Below are positions 36,534 to 44,164 of a stretch of DNA of 64,000 nucleotides, piece after piece. Each line of letters opens with the position of its first letter. Within the stretch, counting starts at the first letter, position 1. The notes beneath the pieces were generated by a model that worked only from the letters and a program-made list of their open reading frames with translations, had not been told where the DNA came from and made no database searches. This DNA comes from Pseudomonas alkylphenolica (GTDB lineage: Bacteria > Pseudomonadota > Gammaproteobacteria > Pseudomonadales > Pseudomonadaceae): NCBI RefSeq assembly GCF_000746525.1, contig NZ_CP009048.1, positions 3,527,501-3,591,500 on the forward strand, written 5' to 3'. Position numbers and translations under genes: made by a program.

Positions 36534-36544
36534 TTGTTGTTATT
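36534..36544 (-). promoter_or_regulatory. Candidate Crc/Hfq motif before prpE
   Basis: On the minus strand AATAACAACAA holds two overlapping AANAANAA matches (AATAACAA and AACAACAA), ending 18 nt before the ATG at 36515. This position would block translation initiation in Crc/Hfq catabolite repression. Function is inferred from the established motif. Confidence 0.5.
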
Positions 36545-36726
36545 TAAAAGGGCGAATGTCGAGTATGGACGCACGTGACGAGGCTGCCATATGACTTAAG
36601 TCTTATCGGATGTGCACAAATGCATGCCCGCCTCCCACGGATGACTGGCTGGCACTCAAGTCACCTGCTGCGGACCGATTCCGCTATCATGGCGACCGCT
36701 TTTTTTACCGGATCCGCGTTCTCCTC

Positions 36727-38046
36727 ATGCACACCCTCACCGACCTCAAGACAGGCCGACTGGCAGGTATTACCCGGCTCGATCTGAGCGACGAGCTTGA
36801 ACACTTCCCACGGGAAATCTTCGATCTGGCCGACAGCCTGGAAGTCCTCAACCTGAGCGGCAACCGCCTGAGCGAACTGCCTGATGACCTGGGGCGCCTG
36901 CACCGGCTCAAGGTGCTGTTCTGCTCGGACAACCACTTTACCCACGTGCCTGAGGGTGTCGGCCAGTGCCCTGCGCTGGAAATCGTGGGTTTCAAGAGCA
37001 ACCGCATCGAACAGCTCAGCCCCAACGCCTTGCCCAAGCGTCTGCGCGCACTGATATTGACGGACAACTGCCTAACCGCGTTGCCCGAGGCGCTGGGCGA
37101 CTGCGCGGACCTGCAAAAGATCATGCTGGCCGGGAACCGCTTACAGTCGCTGCCCGCCAGCCTCGCGCGCTGCCAGAAGCTTGAACTGATGCGCATTGCT
37201 GCCAACCAGCTGCAGGCGTTGCCGGACTGGTTACTGCAGATGCCGCGCCTGGCCTGGCTGGCCTATGCCGGCAATCCGCTGCCGGCGCCATTCTGCACGC
37301 CTGAAGATCCCGGCCATTGCCCACGCATCGATTGGCAGCATGTGCGCCTGGCCCAGGTGCTGGGCCAGGGTGCCTCCGGCGTGATCCATCAGGCCCGCTG
37401 GCGGGAGCAGGATGAACCGGTAGCGGTCAAATTGTACAAAGGCCAGATGACCAGCGATGGCTCCCCCCTGAACGAGATGGCCGCCTGCATCGCTGCGGGC
37501 GATCATCGGCAACTGGTGCGTCTGGCCGGGCGTATCGACAATCATCCCGAGCAACTGCCTGCGCTGGTGATGCAACTGATCGACCCGAGCTGGTTCAACC
37601 TGGCCGGGCCACCGAGCCTGGCCTCTTGCACCCGCGACACTTACCCCGCTGAACGGCGCCTGAGCCTGTCATCGGTCAGACGACTGGCAGGTGCCATTGC
37701 TTCGGTGGCTGCCCATTTGCACGGGCATGGCATTACTCACGGCGACCTGTATGCGCACAACATTCTGTGTGATGAAGCGGGCGACTGCCTGCTGGGCGAT
37801 TTTGGTGCGGCATCGTTTTATCCGCAGGATGGCAGCACTGCAGCGGTAGCCTTGCAACGGATCGAAGTACTGGCATTCGGGGTGCTGCTGGGGGAATTGC
37901 TTGGATGCTGCGAGGAGGACTGCGAGGAATTACGCGCGGTGCAACGCTTGTGCATACAGCCTGATGTCATGCAGCGGCCCGGGTTTGCGGCGATCAGTGA
38001 GCAAATCGCGGGTCAAGCCCGCTCCCACCAGTGGGAGCGGGCTTGA
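36727..38046 (+). CDS. Leucine-rich repeat / serine-threonine kinase-like fusion protein
   Basis: 439 residues from the ATG at 36727. Residues about 15-185 form seven or so leucine-rich repeats of the LxxLxLSGNRLSELP type (LEVLNLSGNRLSELP, LRALILTDNCLTALP, LQKIMLAGNRLQSLP). Residues about 205-430 form a protein-kinase domain: glycine loop GQGASG (213-218), VAVK (Lys235), catalytic HGDLYAHN (338-345) and DFG (358-360). All key residues are present, so it could be an active kinase; the HGD form instead of HRD is also seen in ABC1- and APH-like kinases. No signal or membrane segment, so it is cytoplasmic. Residues 427-439 come from a REP palindrome that also supplies the stop. Monocistronic; target unknown. 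Confidence 0.88.
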   Translation: MHTLTDLKTGRLAGITRLDLSDELEHFPREIFDLADSLEVLNLSGNRLSELPDDLGRLHRLKVLFCSDNHFTHVPEGVGQCPALEIVGFKSNRIEQLSPNALPKRLRALILTDNCLTALPEALGDCADLQKIMLAGNRLQSLPASLARCQKLELMRIAANQLQALPDWLLQMPRLAWLAYAGNPLPAPFCTPEDPGHCPRIDWQHVRLAQVLGQGASGVIHQARWREQDEPVAVKLYKGQMTSDGSPLNEMAACIAAGDHRQLVRLAGRIDNHPEQLPALVMQLIDPSWFNLAGPPSLASCTRDTYPAERRLSLSSVRRLAGAIASVAAHLHGHGITHGDLYAHNILCDEAGDCLLGDFGAASFYPQDGSTAAVALQRIEVLAFGVLLGELLGCCEEDCEELRAVQRLCIQPDVMQRPGFAAISEQIAGQARSHQWERA

Positions 38047-38054
38047 CCCGCGAT
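38005..38054. repeat. REP palindrome (copy 4), encoding the end of the kinase gene
   Basis: A perfect 24+2+24 bp palindrome of a variant core with GGGTCAAG instead of GGGGCAAG. The variant base change creates the TGA (38044-38046) that stops the kinase gene inside the second arm. Confidence 0.93.
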
Positions 38055-38073
38055 GAGGCCTTGAAGATTTACA

Positions 38074-38781
38074 TCAGCCAGCCAGACCTACATACACGTT
38101 CTGCACGTCATCATTGTCATCGATGGCCGTGAGGAAGGCTTCGACTTCGGCCATCTGCTCATCGCTCAAGCCGCTGACCGGGTTCTTCGGGGTGTACCCG
38201 ATCTTCGCCGAAACAACGGTGAAACCTTGAGCAGGCAGGGCCTTCTGCACGGCATCCAGGTCGGTGGTGTCGGTGATGAACAGGGTCGAGCCCTCTTCTT
38301 CACCTTCTGCGAAGTCCTGGGCGCCGGCTTCGATGGCGGCCATTTCCGGGTCGGCGTCGGCCGAGCTCGGGGTGGCTTCAATCAGGCCAACGTGGTTGAA
38401 GTCCCAGGCCACCGAGCCCGAAGCACCCAGCTGGCCTTTGCGGAACAGTACGCGGATTTGCGCCACGGTACGGTTGACGTTGTCGGTCAGGCACTCGACG
38501 ATCAGCGGCACCTGGTGCGGGGCAAAACCTTCGTAGGTCACCGCAGTGTAGTTCACCGCGTCGCCATCAAGCCCAGCACCCTTGCGAATCGCCCGCTCCA
38601 GGGTTTCGCGGGTCATCGAAGCCTTTTTGGCCTGCTCGACCGCCAAACGCAGGCGTGGGTTCATGTCCGGGTCAGCGCCAGCCTTCGCGGCGATCTGGAT
38701 CTCTTTGGACAGCTTGCCCATGATCTTGCCTTTGGCGTTGGCTGCTGTTTCTCTATGCTTGGCTTTCCACTGTGCGCCCAT
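38074..38781 (-). CDS. YebC/PmpR-family protein
   Basis: 235 residues from the ATG at 38781, which gives the family N-terminus [19 protein letters not shown]; a longer in-frame extension is unlikely. Other family segments: [40 protein letters not shown] and [20 protein letters not shown]. YebC proteins were described as transcriptional regulators (PmpR in P. aeruginosa) and more recently as ribosome-associated factors for proline-rich stretches. This copy begins [10 protein letters not shown] rather than GHSKW, the mark of the YeeN-type paralogue, so it is probably the second YebC-like copy. Confidence 0.88.
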   Translation of the reverse strand: MGAQWKAKHRETAANAKGKIMGKLSKEIQIAAKAGADPDMNPRLRLAVEQAKKASMTRETLERAIRKGAGLDGDAVNYTAVTYEGFAPHQVPLIVECLTDNVNRTVAQIRVLFRKGQLGASGSVAWDFNHVGLIEATPSSADADPEMAAIEAGAQDFAEGEEEGSTLFITDTTDLDAVQKALPAQGFTVVSAKIGYTPKNPVSGLSDEQMAEVEAFLTAIDDNDDVQNVYVGLAG

Positions 38782-38877
38782 CTCGACTCTCTTTGTTTCA
38801 GGTGCCGGTTCAGGTAGCGACCGGCAAAGTGGGTGCAGTTTATACGTCCTCGTGGTGGCAATCGACAAAAAAACTAC

Positions 38878-40269
38878 TCAGGCCTTGTCGGCTTTGCCCG
38901 CCGCCGCGGCAAAGCGCGCCAGGCGTACGTCCAGGCGGCGCGGGCGATGCCCGTGGTCTTCGGCCTGCTCCTTGCGACGAATGGCATTGCGCACCATCAG
39001 CGAGCCCAGGTAACGGATCGGTTCGGGCGGGAAATAGCCCAGCGGACCGTTGACCAGCGGCGAGCGGGTCCATGGGTTATCCAGCCCCAGCGCCAGTGAA
39101 GAAAGGATCTGCCCGCCCATATGACAAGGGCCGACACCGCTGCCCGAATAACCGAAGCCATAAAACACATTGCCCTGGTGGCCCAGACGGCCAAAGAACG
39201 GCAAGCCGGTCACCGAACGGTCCGAAGGCCCGTTCCAGGTAGCCGCCACCGGCACCTGGGCCAAGATCGGAAAGAATTCCCCAAGGCTACGCCGCAACAG
39301 CGCCTCATAAGGCGACGGCTGGTCGAACACCGGCAGCATCCGGCCACCGTAGGCAAAGGTATTGCCACCCTTGCCGAGCATCAGCCGGCCATCGCTGGTG
39401 TTGTGGTAGTAATGCACGAATATCCGCGAATCCAGCACGCTGACGCCGCTGGTCAAGCCGATCTGACGCAGCAGCTGCGGCTGCGGTTCGGTAATGATCA
39501 TGTCGCTGGAGACAATCGCCACGCTGCGTTCGAACTGCGGGAACGCCCGCGCCATCCAGGCATTGAGGGCCAGCACCACACGGCCGGCGCGGACCGTGCC
39601 ACCGGCGGTTTCCACCCCGGCCTGGGGCCCTTCCTGCAAACCGGTCATGGCCGTGCCTTCGTGGATGCGCACACCTTTTTGCAGGGCAACCCGGCGCAGG
39701 CCACGCACCAGCTTGCCCGGTTGTACCGTGGCGGCGGCCGGCGAGAACCAGCCTTCCAGATGCTTGGCCGAGCCCGCCAGGCGTTGTACCTGCTCCACCG
39801 GCAAGCGCTGGAACGAGTTGATGCCCTGGCGCTCCAGGGCGGCAATCACGCCATCGGTGGCGCCCATCTGGGCGCGGTTGGTGGCGGTGTACAGGGTGCC
39901 GTCCAGACGGTAGTCGGCATCGATGCCATGGGCCCGGCAAAAATCACCGATGGCATGGATGCTCTGCTCCGAGGCCTTGACCAGGCGCACCGCCTCCTGC
40001 ATCCCGAACAGGCGTTCGAGGGTGAAATACTTGGCCGACCATGACAGGGCGCATCCACCGTTGCGCCCACTGGCCCCGGCACCACAGATGTCGGCTTCGA
40101 TCAGCACGACGTCCAGCGCCGGGTTGTGTTCCTTGAGCATCAGCGCGGTCCACAGGCCGGTGTAGCCACCGCCGACAATGCACACATCGCAGTGGGTGTC
40201 AGCGGCCAGCGCCGGGCATGCGCTGGATTGTTCCTGATCCAGCGCCTGTTGCAGCCAGAAGGGTCTCAT
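38878..40269 (-). CDS. FAD-dependent amine/amino-acid oxidoreductase (DadA/PuuB-like)
   Basis: 463 residues of the DAO superfamily. The FAD-binding CDVCIVGGGYTGLWTALMLK is followed by GAGASGRNGGCALSW; later SSDMIITEPQPQLL and the C-terminal GYSGSGVGPCHMGGQILSSL. The pattern resembles the putative aminophosphonate oxidoreductases (PbfD-like) as well as gamma-glutamylputrescine oxidases. The gene follows an organophosphate-type MFS transporter by 20 bp, and a LysR protein resembling aminoethylphosphonate-linked regulators is divergent. Substrate prediction is therefore an amine or aminophosphonate; unproven. ATG 40269 has AAGGA upstream. Confidence 0.83.
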   Translation of the reverse strand: MRPFWLQQALDQEQSSACPALAADTHCDVCIVGGGYTGLWTALMLKEHNPALDVVLIEADICGAGASGRNGGCALSWSAKYFTLERLFGMQEAVRLVKASEQSIHAIGDFCRAHGIDADYRLDGTLYTATNRAQMGATDGVIAALERQGINSFQRLPVEQVQRLAGSAKHLEGWFSPAAATVQPGKLVRGLRRVALQKGVRIHEGTAMTGLQEGPQAGVETAGGTVRAGRVVLALNAWMARAFPQFERSVAIVSSDMIITEPQPQLLRQIGLTSGVSVLDSRIFVHYYHNTSDGRLMLGKGGNTFAYGGRMLPVFDQPSPYEALLRRSLGEFFPILAQVPVAATWNGPSDRSVTGLPFFGRLGHQGNVFYGFGYSGSGVGPCHMGGQILSSLALGLDNPWTRSPLVNGPLGYFPPEPIRYLGSLMVRNAIRRKEQAEDHGHRPRRLDVRLARFAAAAGKADKA

Positions 40270-40289
40270 GATCGGCTTCCTTGAAGGTT

Positions 40290-41606
40290 TCAGGTGCGCA
40301 GCGGTTTGATTGCCATGGCGGTGTTCGGGGCCACGGCCGGGGTGTGTTCGGCAGTTGCCGGTCGACTGTTCCAGTGCGGCACCAGCACCAGCGCCGAGAA
40401 CAGCGCGCAGCCGGCAAACACGATGAACACCGTGACACCGTCGAAGTAACCCGGCAGCAGCCCGCCGAGAATTGCCCCCACCGAACCACAGCCGTTGACG
40501 AAACCGGCCGCCGTGGCACCGGCCTTGGCACTGCCGAAGTCGATGGCCGCCGCGCCACTGATCATTGAGTCGGGCCCATACAGGGTCAGGCCCATGACAA
40601 ACAGCAAAGCCACCACCAAAATCACGCTGCCGCTTTGCATCGCGCCCATAAACAGCGCCAGCACTACCGTGAGTACCAACAGACTGATCACACAGGCCGG
40701 CATGCGTCGGGCGCCGAACAGCTTGTCCGAAGCCAGGCCAATCAGAATCGGCCCGAGCAAGCCGGCCAGCTCGAAGGCAGTGGGGATGATCGCTGCACCG
40801 ACTTTGCCCACCGAGGGCATCTGTTCAAAGACCATCACCGGCCCCCACAACAGAATCGCGTAGCGCGCCGGCTTGAGCATGAAGTACGCCAGGCCCAGGG
40901 TCAGCACAGTGCGGTTGCGCAGAATCTCGCGCAGCGGCGCCCAGACGCTGCAAATCGTCGAACCGGGCACCATGCTTTCAGGCTCCGGCTCTACCGCAGG
41001 CAGACCGATGTCTTCAGGCTTGTTGCGCTGCAGGAAGAAGAACAGTACGGCCACCAGCGCTACTACTGCGGCACTGGAGAAGAATGCCGCATGCCAGCTG
41101 CCGATCAGGGTGTAGGCCCACCAGCCGGCAAACGGCGAAGCGACCAGGCCGCCAAAGGCGTAGCAAGAACTCCACAGCCCCAGTACCCGCCCGCGCTGCG
41201 ATGACGGAAAGAAACTGCCGATGTTCTTGCACAACCCCGCCCAGCCGGTGGACTGCGCCAGGCCCTGGACCAGCATGCAGGTGGCGAAGATCGGGAAGGT
41301 CGCGTAACTGCCCATCACCAAGGCTGCCGCCGCCGAGATCACCAGGCCGCCGAGCACCACCACCCGTGGCCCGAAGCGGTCGGCGAGCATGCCCCAGGTG
41401 AACTGCCCTACCGCGTAAGCCGCCAGGTAGATGGCGTCGAGGTTGGCCATGGCCATTTTATCGAGGGTGAAGCTTGGGTCTTCGCCGATGCCCAGTTTGG
41501 CGACGGAGAACGCTTTGCGGGTGAAGTAAAACGCAGCGTAGGCAATCCAGGTAATGGCAAAAATCTGCACGCGCCAACGCTTGATATCTGCAATGTGTTT
41601 ATTCAT
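40290..41606 (-). CDS. MFS transporter, organophosphate:phosphate antiporter (GlpT/PgtP) family
   Basis: 438 residues from the ATG at 41606, about twelve hydrophobic segments. The N-terminus IAYAAFYFTRKAFSVAK is the OPA-family signature seen in GlpT, UhpT and PgtP; other parts are FTWGMLADRFGPR, GLAQSTGWAGLCKNIGSFF and GLTLYGPDSMISGAAAIDFG. Such carriers move phosphorylated C3-C6 compounds against phosphate. Next to an aminophosphonate-oxidase-like enzyme, the cargo may be a phosphonate; that is inference. A CA motif lies about 57 nt upstream. Confidence 0.88.
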   Translation of the reverse strand: MNKHIADIKRWRVQIFAITWIAYAAFYFTRKAFSVAKLGIGEDPSFTLDKMAMANLDAIYLAAYAVGQFTWGMLADRFGPRVVVLGGLVISAAAALVMGSYATFPIFATCMLVQGLAQSTGWAGLCKNIGSFFPSSQRGRVLGLWSSCYAFGGLVASPFAGWWAYTLIGSWHAAFFSSAAVVALVAVLFFFLQRNKPEDIGLPAVEPEPESMVPGSTICSVWAPLREILRNRTVLTLGLAYFMLKPARYAILLWGPVMVFEQMPSVGKVGAAIIPTAFELAGLLGPILIGLASDKLFGARRMPACVISLLVLTVVLALFMGAMQSGSVILVVALLFVMGLTLYGPDSMISGAAAIDFGSAKAGATAAGFVNGCGSVGAILGGLLPGYFDGVTVFIVFAGCALFSALVLVPHWNSRPATAEHTPAVAPNTAMAIKPLRT

Positions 41607-41662
41607 GGTGACCCTGACCTCGGAGCTTGAGTGTGCCGGCAGAATTTGAAAAAACGCCTGTT

Positions 41663-41670
41663 TTGTTCTT
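41663..41670 (-). promoter_or_regulatory. Candidate Crc/Hfq motif in the MFS leader
   Basis: AAGAACAA on the minus strand, a perfect AANAANAA match 57-64 nt before the ATG at 41606, within an 11-mer AACACAAGAAC that also occurs twice in the pyrimidine-cluster control region. The distance from the start is larger than for the other CA motifs here, so this one is weaker. Confidence 0.35.
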
Positions 41671-41684
41671 GTGTTGCGCACTGC

Positions 41685-41789
41685 GTGACGGCCGGTCAGG
41701 ACCGTCACCTGGTCAGATGGAACCTGGAGCAAGGGGTGTTGTTATGCCTTGTCAGCCAGCTCCATGACCCACCGGTCACTGCAGGTGAC
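41685..41789. promoter_or_regulatory. Divergent control region of the MFS-oxidoreductase operon and LysR gene
   Basis: The 279-bp gap between the two start codons holds two related inverted repeats: GTGACGG (41685-41691) with CCGTCAC (41702-41708), and GTCACTGCAGGTGAC (41775-41789). They share the GTGAC/GTCAC half-site and lie about 85 bp apart, fitting a LysR-type operator pair. Function is inferred. Confidence 0.45.
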
Positions 41790-41885
41790 GTGGCGGGCTG
41801 GAGGAGATAGAAACAATTACTGACTGATAAATAAAATCGATTTATCGTATTTCACAAATAAGCTCAGCTTGTAACAGGTGCTGCG

Positions 41886-42755
41886 ATGTCGGTTTCCCAT
41901 GCTCAGTTGAAAGCTTTTCACGCCGTTGCCCTGCACGGCAGCTTCACCCGTGCCGCCGAACGGTTGTTCCTGACCCAGCCGGCCATCTCCGATCAGGTGC
42001 GCAAACTGGAGGAACGCTTCGGCGTGCTGCTGTTTCACCGCAACAAGCGTTCGGTGCAATTGACCGATCTGGGTGAGCGCTTGCTGGGCATTACCCAACG
42101 CCTGTTTGCCGTAGAGGCCGAGGCCCATGAGCTGCTCCAGGACTCACGCGCCTTGCAGACCGGCACCCTGGTACTGGCGGTGGATGCGCCGGTGCACGTC
42201 CTGCCGCAAATCGCCCAGTTCTGTCAGCAGTACCCCGGTATCAGCGTCAAGATCGAGACCGGTAACACTGATGAGTCGCTGCTACGGCTATTCAATTATC
42301 AGGCCGACCTGGCCCTGCTCGGTCGTGATGTCGATGACGAGCGTCTGCTGTGCGTGCCGATGCGCAGCGATCCGATGGTGGCCTTTGTCTCGCATAACCA
42401 CCCTTGGGCCAGCCGTGGCTCGATCAGCCTGGCCGATCTGGATGACACGCCAATTGTGCTGCGTGAGCCGGGCTCGGTGACCCGCCAGACCCTGGAAGAA
42501 GAAATGCAACGCGCGGGCCTGCGCATTCGTCCGGCGATTCAGGTCGAAGGCCGGGAAGCGGCGCGCGAGGCGGTGGTGGTGGGGATTGGCGTCGGTGTGG
42601 TGTCGGCGGCCGAGTTCGGCGCCGATGCGCGGGTGTGTGCATTGCCGATTGTCGATTGTCAGCGGCGCCTGACCGAGACTTTGGTGTGCTTGCGTGAGCA
42701 GAGCTCACGGCGTCTGGTGGCGACGTTTTTGCAGATGGTGCGGGATAGTCTTTGA
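41886..42755 (+). CDS. LysR-family regulator, resembling the aminoethylphosphonate-linked group
   Basis: 289 residues. The N-terminus MSVSHAQLKAFHAVALHGSF with LTQPAISDQVRKLEERFGVL and the long linker helix FAVEAEAHELLQDSRALQTG resemble LysR proteins found with 2-aminoethylphosphonate catabolic genes. The effector domain is complete. Divergent from the OPA-type transporter and FAD oxidoreductase, which it probably controls. The recalled family resemblance should be checked by profile search. Confidence 0.85.
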   Translation: MSVSHAQLKAFHAVALHGSFTRAAERLFLTQPAISDQVRKLEERFGVLLFHRNKRSVQLTDLGERLLGITQRLFAVEAEAHELLQDSRALQTGTLVLAVDAPVHVLPQIAQFCQQYPGISVKIETGNTDESLLRLFNYQADLALLGRDVDDERLLCVPMRSDPMVAFVSHNHPWASRGSISLADLDDTPIVLREPGSVTRQTLEEEMQRAGLRIRPAIQVEGREAAREAVVVGIGVGVVSAAEFGADARVCALPIVDCQRRLTETLVCLREQSSRRLVATFLQMVRDSL

Positions 42756-42761
42756 TATCGC

Positions 42762-42831
42762 GATCGCGGGGCAAGCCCGCTCCCACCGGGTGAACCACTC
42801 CGCCCGGTGGGAGCGGGCTTGCCCCGCGATC
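42762..42831. repeat. REP inverted pair (copy 5)
   Basis: Inverted REP cores joined by an additional CCGGGTG...CGCCCGG pairing, giving a long hairpin between the convergent ends of the LysR gene and the amidase gene. The amidase stop is only 5 bp away. Confidence 0.93.
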
Positions 42832-42835
42832 AGAC

Positions 42836-44119
42836 CTACGCCGCTTCCCTCCCCCGCGCCACCGCCTGTGCCGCCGCCAGCATCGCACGCAACAACACCG
42901 CGCAGCCATCCGCCAGGTCCTCGGGCGCGGCATTCTCGATTTCGTTGTGGCTGATCCCCCCTTCACAAGGCACGAAAATCATCCCAGCCGGCCCCAGCTC
43001 GGCGAGGAAGATCGCGTCATGCCCGGCGCCACTGACGATGTCCATGTGGGACAACCCCAGGCCCTGAGCAGCACTGCGCACCGCCTCGACACAGCTCTGT
43101 TCGAAGTACAGCGGCGGGAAGTCCGCGGTCGGGGTCAAGGTATGGCTCAGCCCATGCTGCTGGCAGGTGCTGCTGATCACCTCGCGCACCTGGGCGATCA
43201 TCGAATCCAGACGTTCCGGCTGCAGATGACGGAAGTCCAGGGTCATACGCACCTCGCCTGGTATGACATTGCGCGAGCCCGGATACGCCTGCAGACAGCC
43301 GACAGTGCCACAGGCATGCGGTTGATGCTCCAGGGCCACACGATTGACCGCCGCCACCACCGCACTGGCGCCCACCAGGGCGTCTTTGCGCAGGTGCATC
43401 GGCGTCGGCCCGGCGTGCGCCTCGACACCGCGCAAGGTCAGGTCAAACCACTTCTGGCCAAGGGCGCCAAGGACCACGCCGATGGTCTTGTGCTGATCCT
43501 CCAGGATTGGTCCCTGCTCGATATGCGCTTCGAAATACGCCCCCACCGGGTGACCACTGACCGGCCGCGGCCCGGCATAGCCGATGGCGTTGAGCGCCTG
43601 GCCGACGCTGATGCCCTCGGCGTCGGTCTTGGCCAGGGTTTCTTCCAGGGTAAATTTCTCTGCGAACACCCCCGAGCCCATCATGCATGGGGCAAAGCGC
43701 GAGCCTTCTTCGTTGGTCCAGACCACCACCTCCAGCGGCGCCTCGGTTTCGATCTTCAGGTCATTGAGAGTGCGCATGACTTCCAGCCCGGCCAGGACCC
43801 CAAAGCAACCATCGAACTTGCCGCCGGTGGGCTGGGTGTCGATATGGCTGCCGGTCATCACCGGCGGAAGCTGCGGGTTGCGCCCTGGACGGCGGGCGAA
43901 AATATTGCCAACGCCGTCGATAGTGACGGTACAACCCGCCTCCTCAGTCCATTTGACGAACAGGTCGCGGGCCTGGCGATCAAGGTCGGTCAGCGCCAGG
44001 CGGCACACCCCGCCTTTGACCGTAGCGCCGAGCCGGGCCAGATCCATCAGCGACTGCCACAGGCGTTCGCCGTTGATATGCCGATGGGTCGATTGCAGAA
44101 CGTCCTGTGCTGTTTGCAT
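42836..44119 (-). CDS. Zn-dependent hydantoinase/carbamoylase-family amidase (beta-ureidopropionase)
   Basis: 427 residues from the ATG at 44119 (AGGAG about eight bases upstream; an ATG at 44134 is in frame). M20-family amidohydrolase: metal ligands in MTGSHIDTQPTGGKFDGCFG and WTNEEGSRFAP, then FEAHIEQGPILED and a late His in SGAGHDAIFLAELGP. In this cluster it fits N-carbamoyl-beta-alanine amidohydrolase, the last step of reductive pyrimidine breakdown, giving beta-alanine, CO2 and ammonia. It follows the NCS1 transporter by 45 bp. Confidence 0.92.
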   Translation of the reverse strand: MQTAQDVLQSTHRHINGERLWQSLMDLARLGATVKGGVCRLALTDLDRQARDLFVKWTEEAGCTVTIDGVGNIFARRPGRNPQLPPVMTGSHIDTQPTGGKFDGCFGVLAGLEVMRTLNDLKIETEAPLEVVVWTNEEGSRFAPCMMGSGVFAEKFTLEETLAKTDAEGISVGQALNAIGYAGPRPVSGHPVGAYFEAHIEQGPILEDQHKTIGVVLGALGQKWFDLTLRGVEAHAGPTPMHLRKDALVGASAVVAAVNRVALEHQPHACGTVGCLQAYPGSRNVIPGEVRMTLDFRHLQPERLDSMIAQVREVISSTCQQHGLSHTLTPTADFPPLYFEQSCVEAVRSAAQGLGLSHMDIVSGAGHDAIFLAELGPAGMIFVPCEGGISHNEIENAAPEDLADGCAVLLRAMLAAAQAVARGREAA

Positions 44120-44164
44120 GCTGTTCTCCTGCATCTGCTGCCTGGCCTCTGCGGGCCATAGGCG

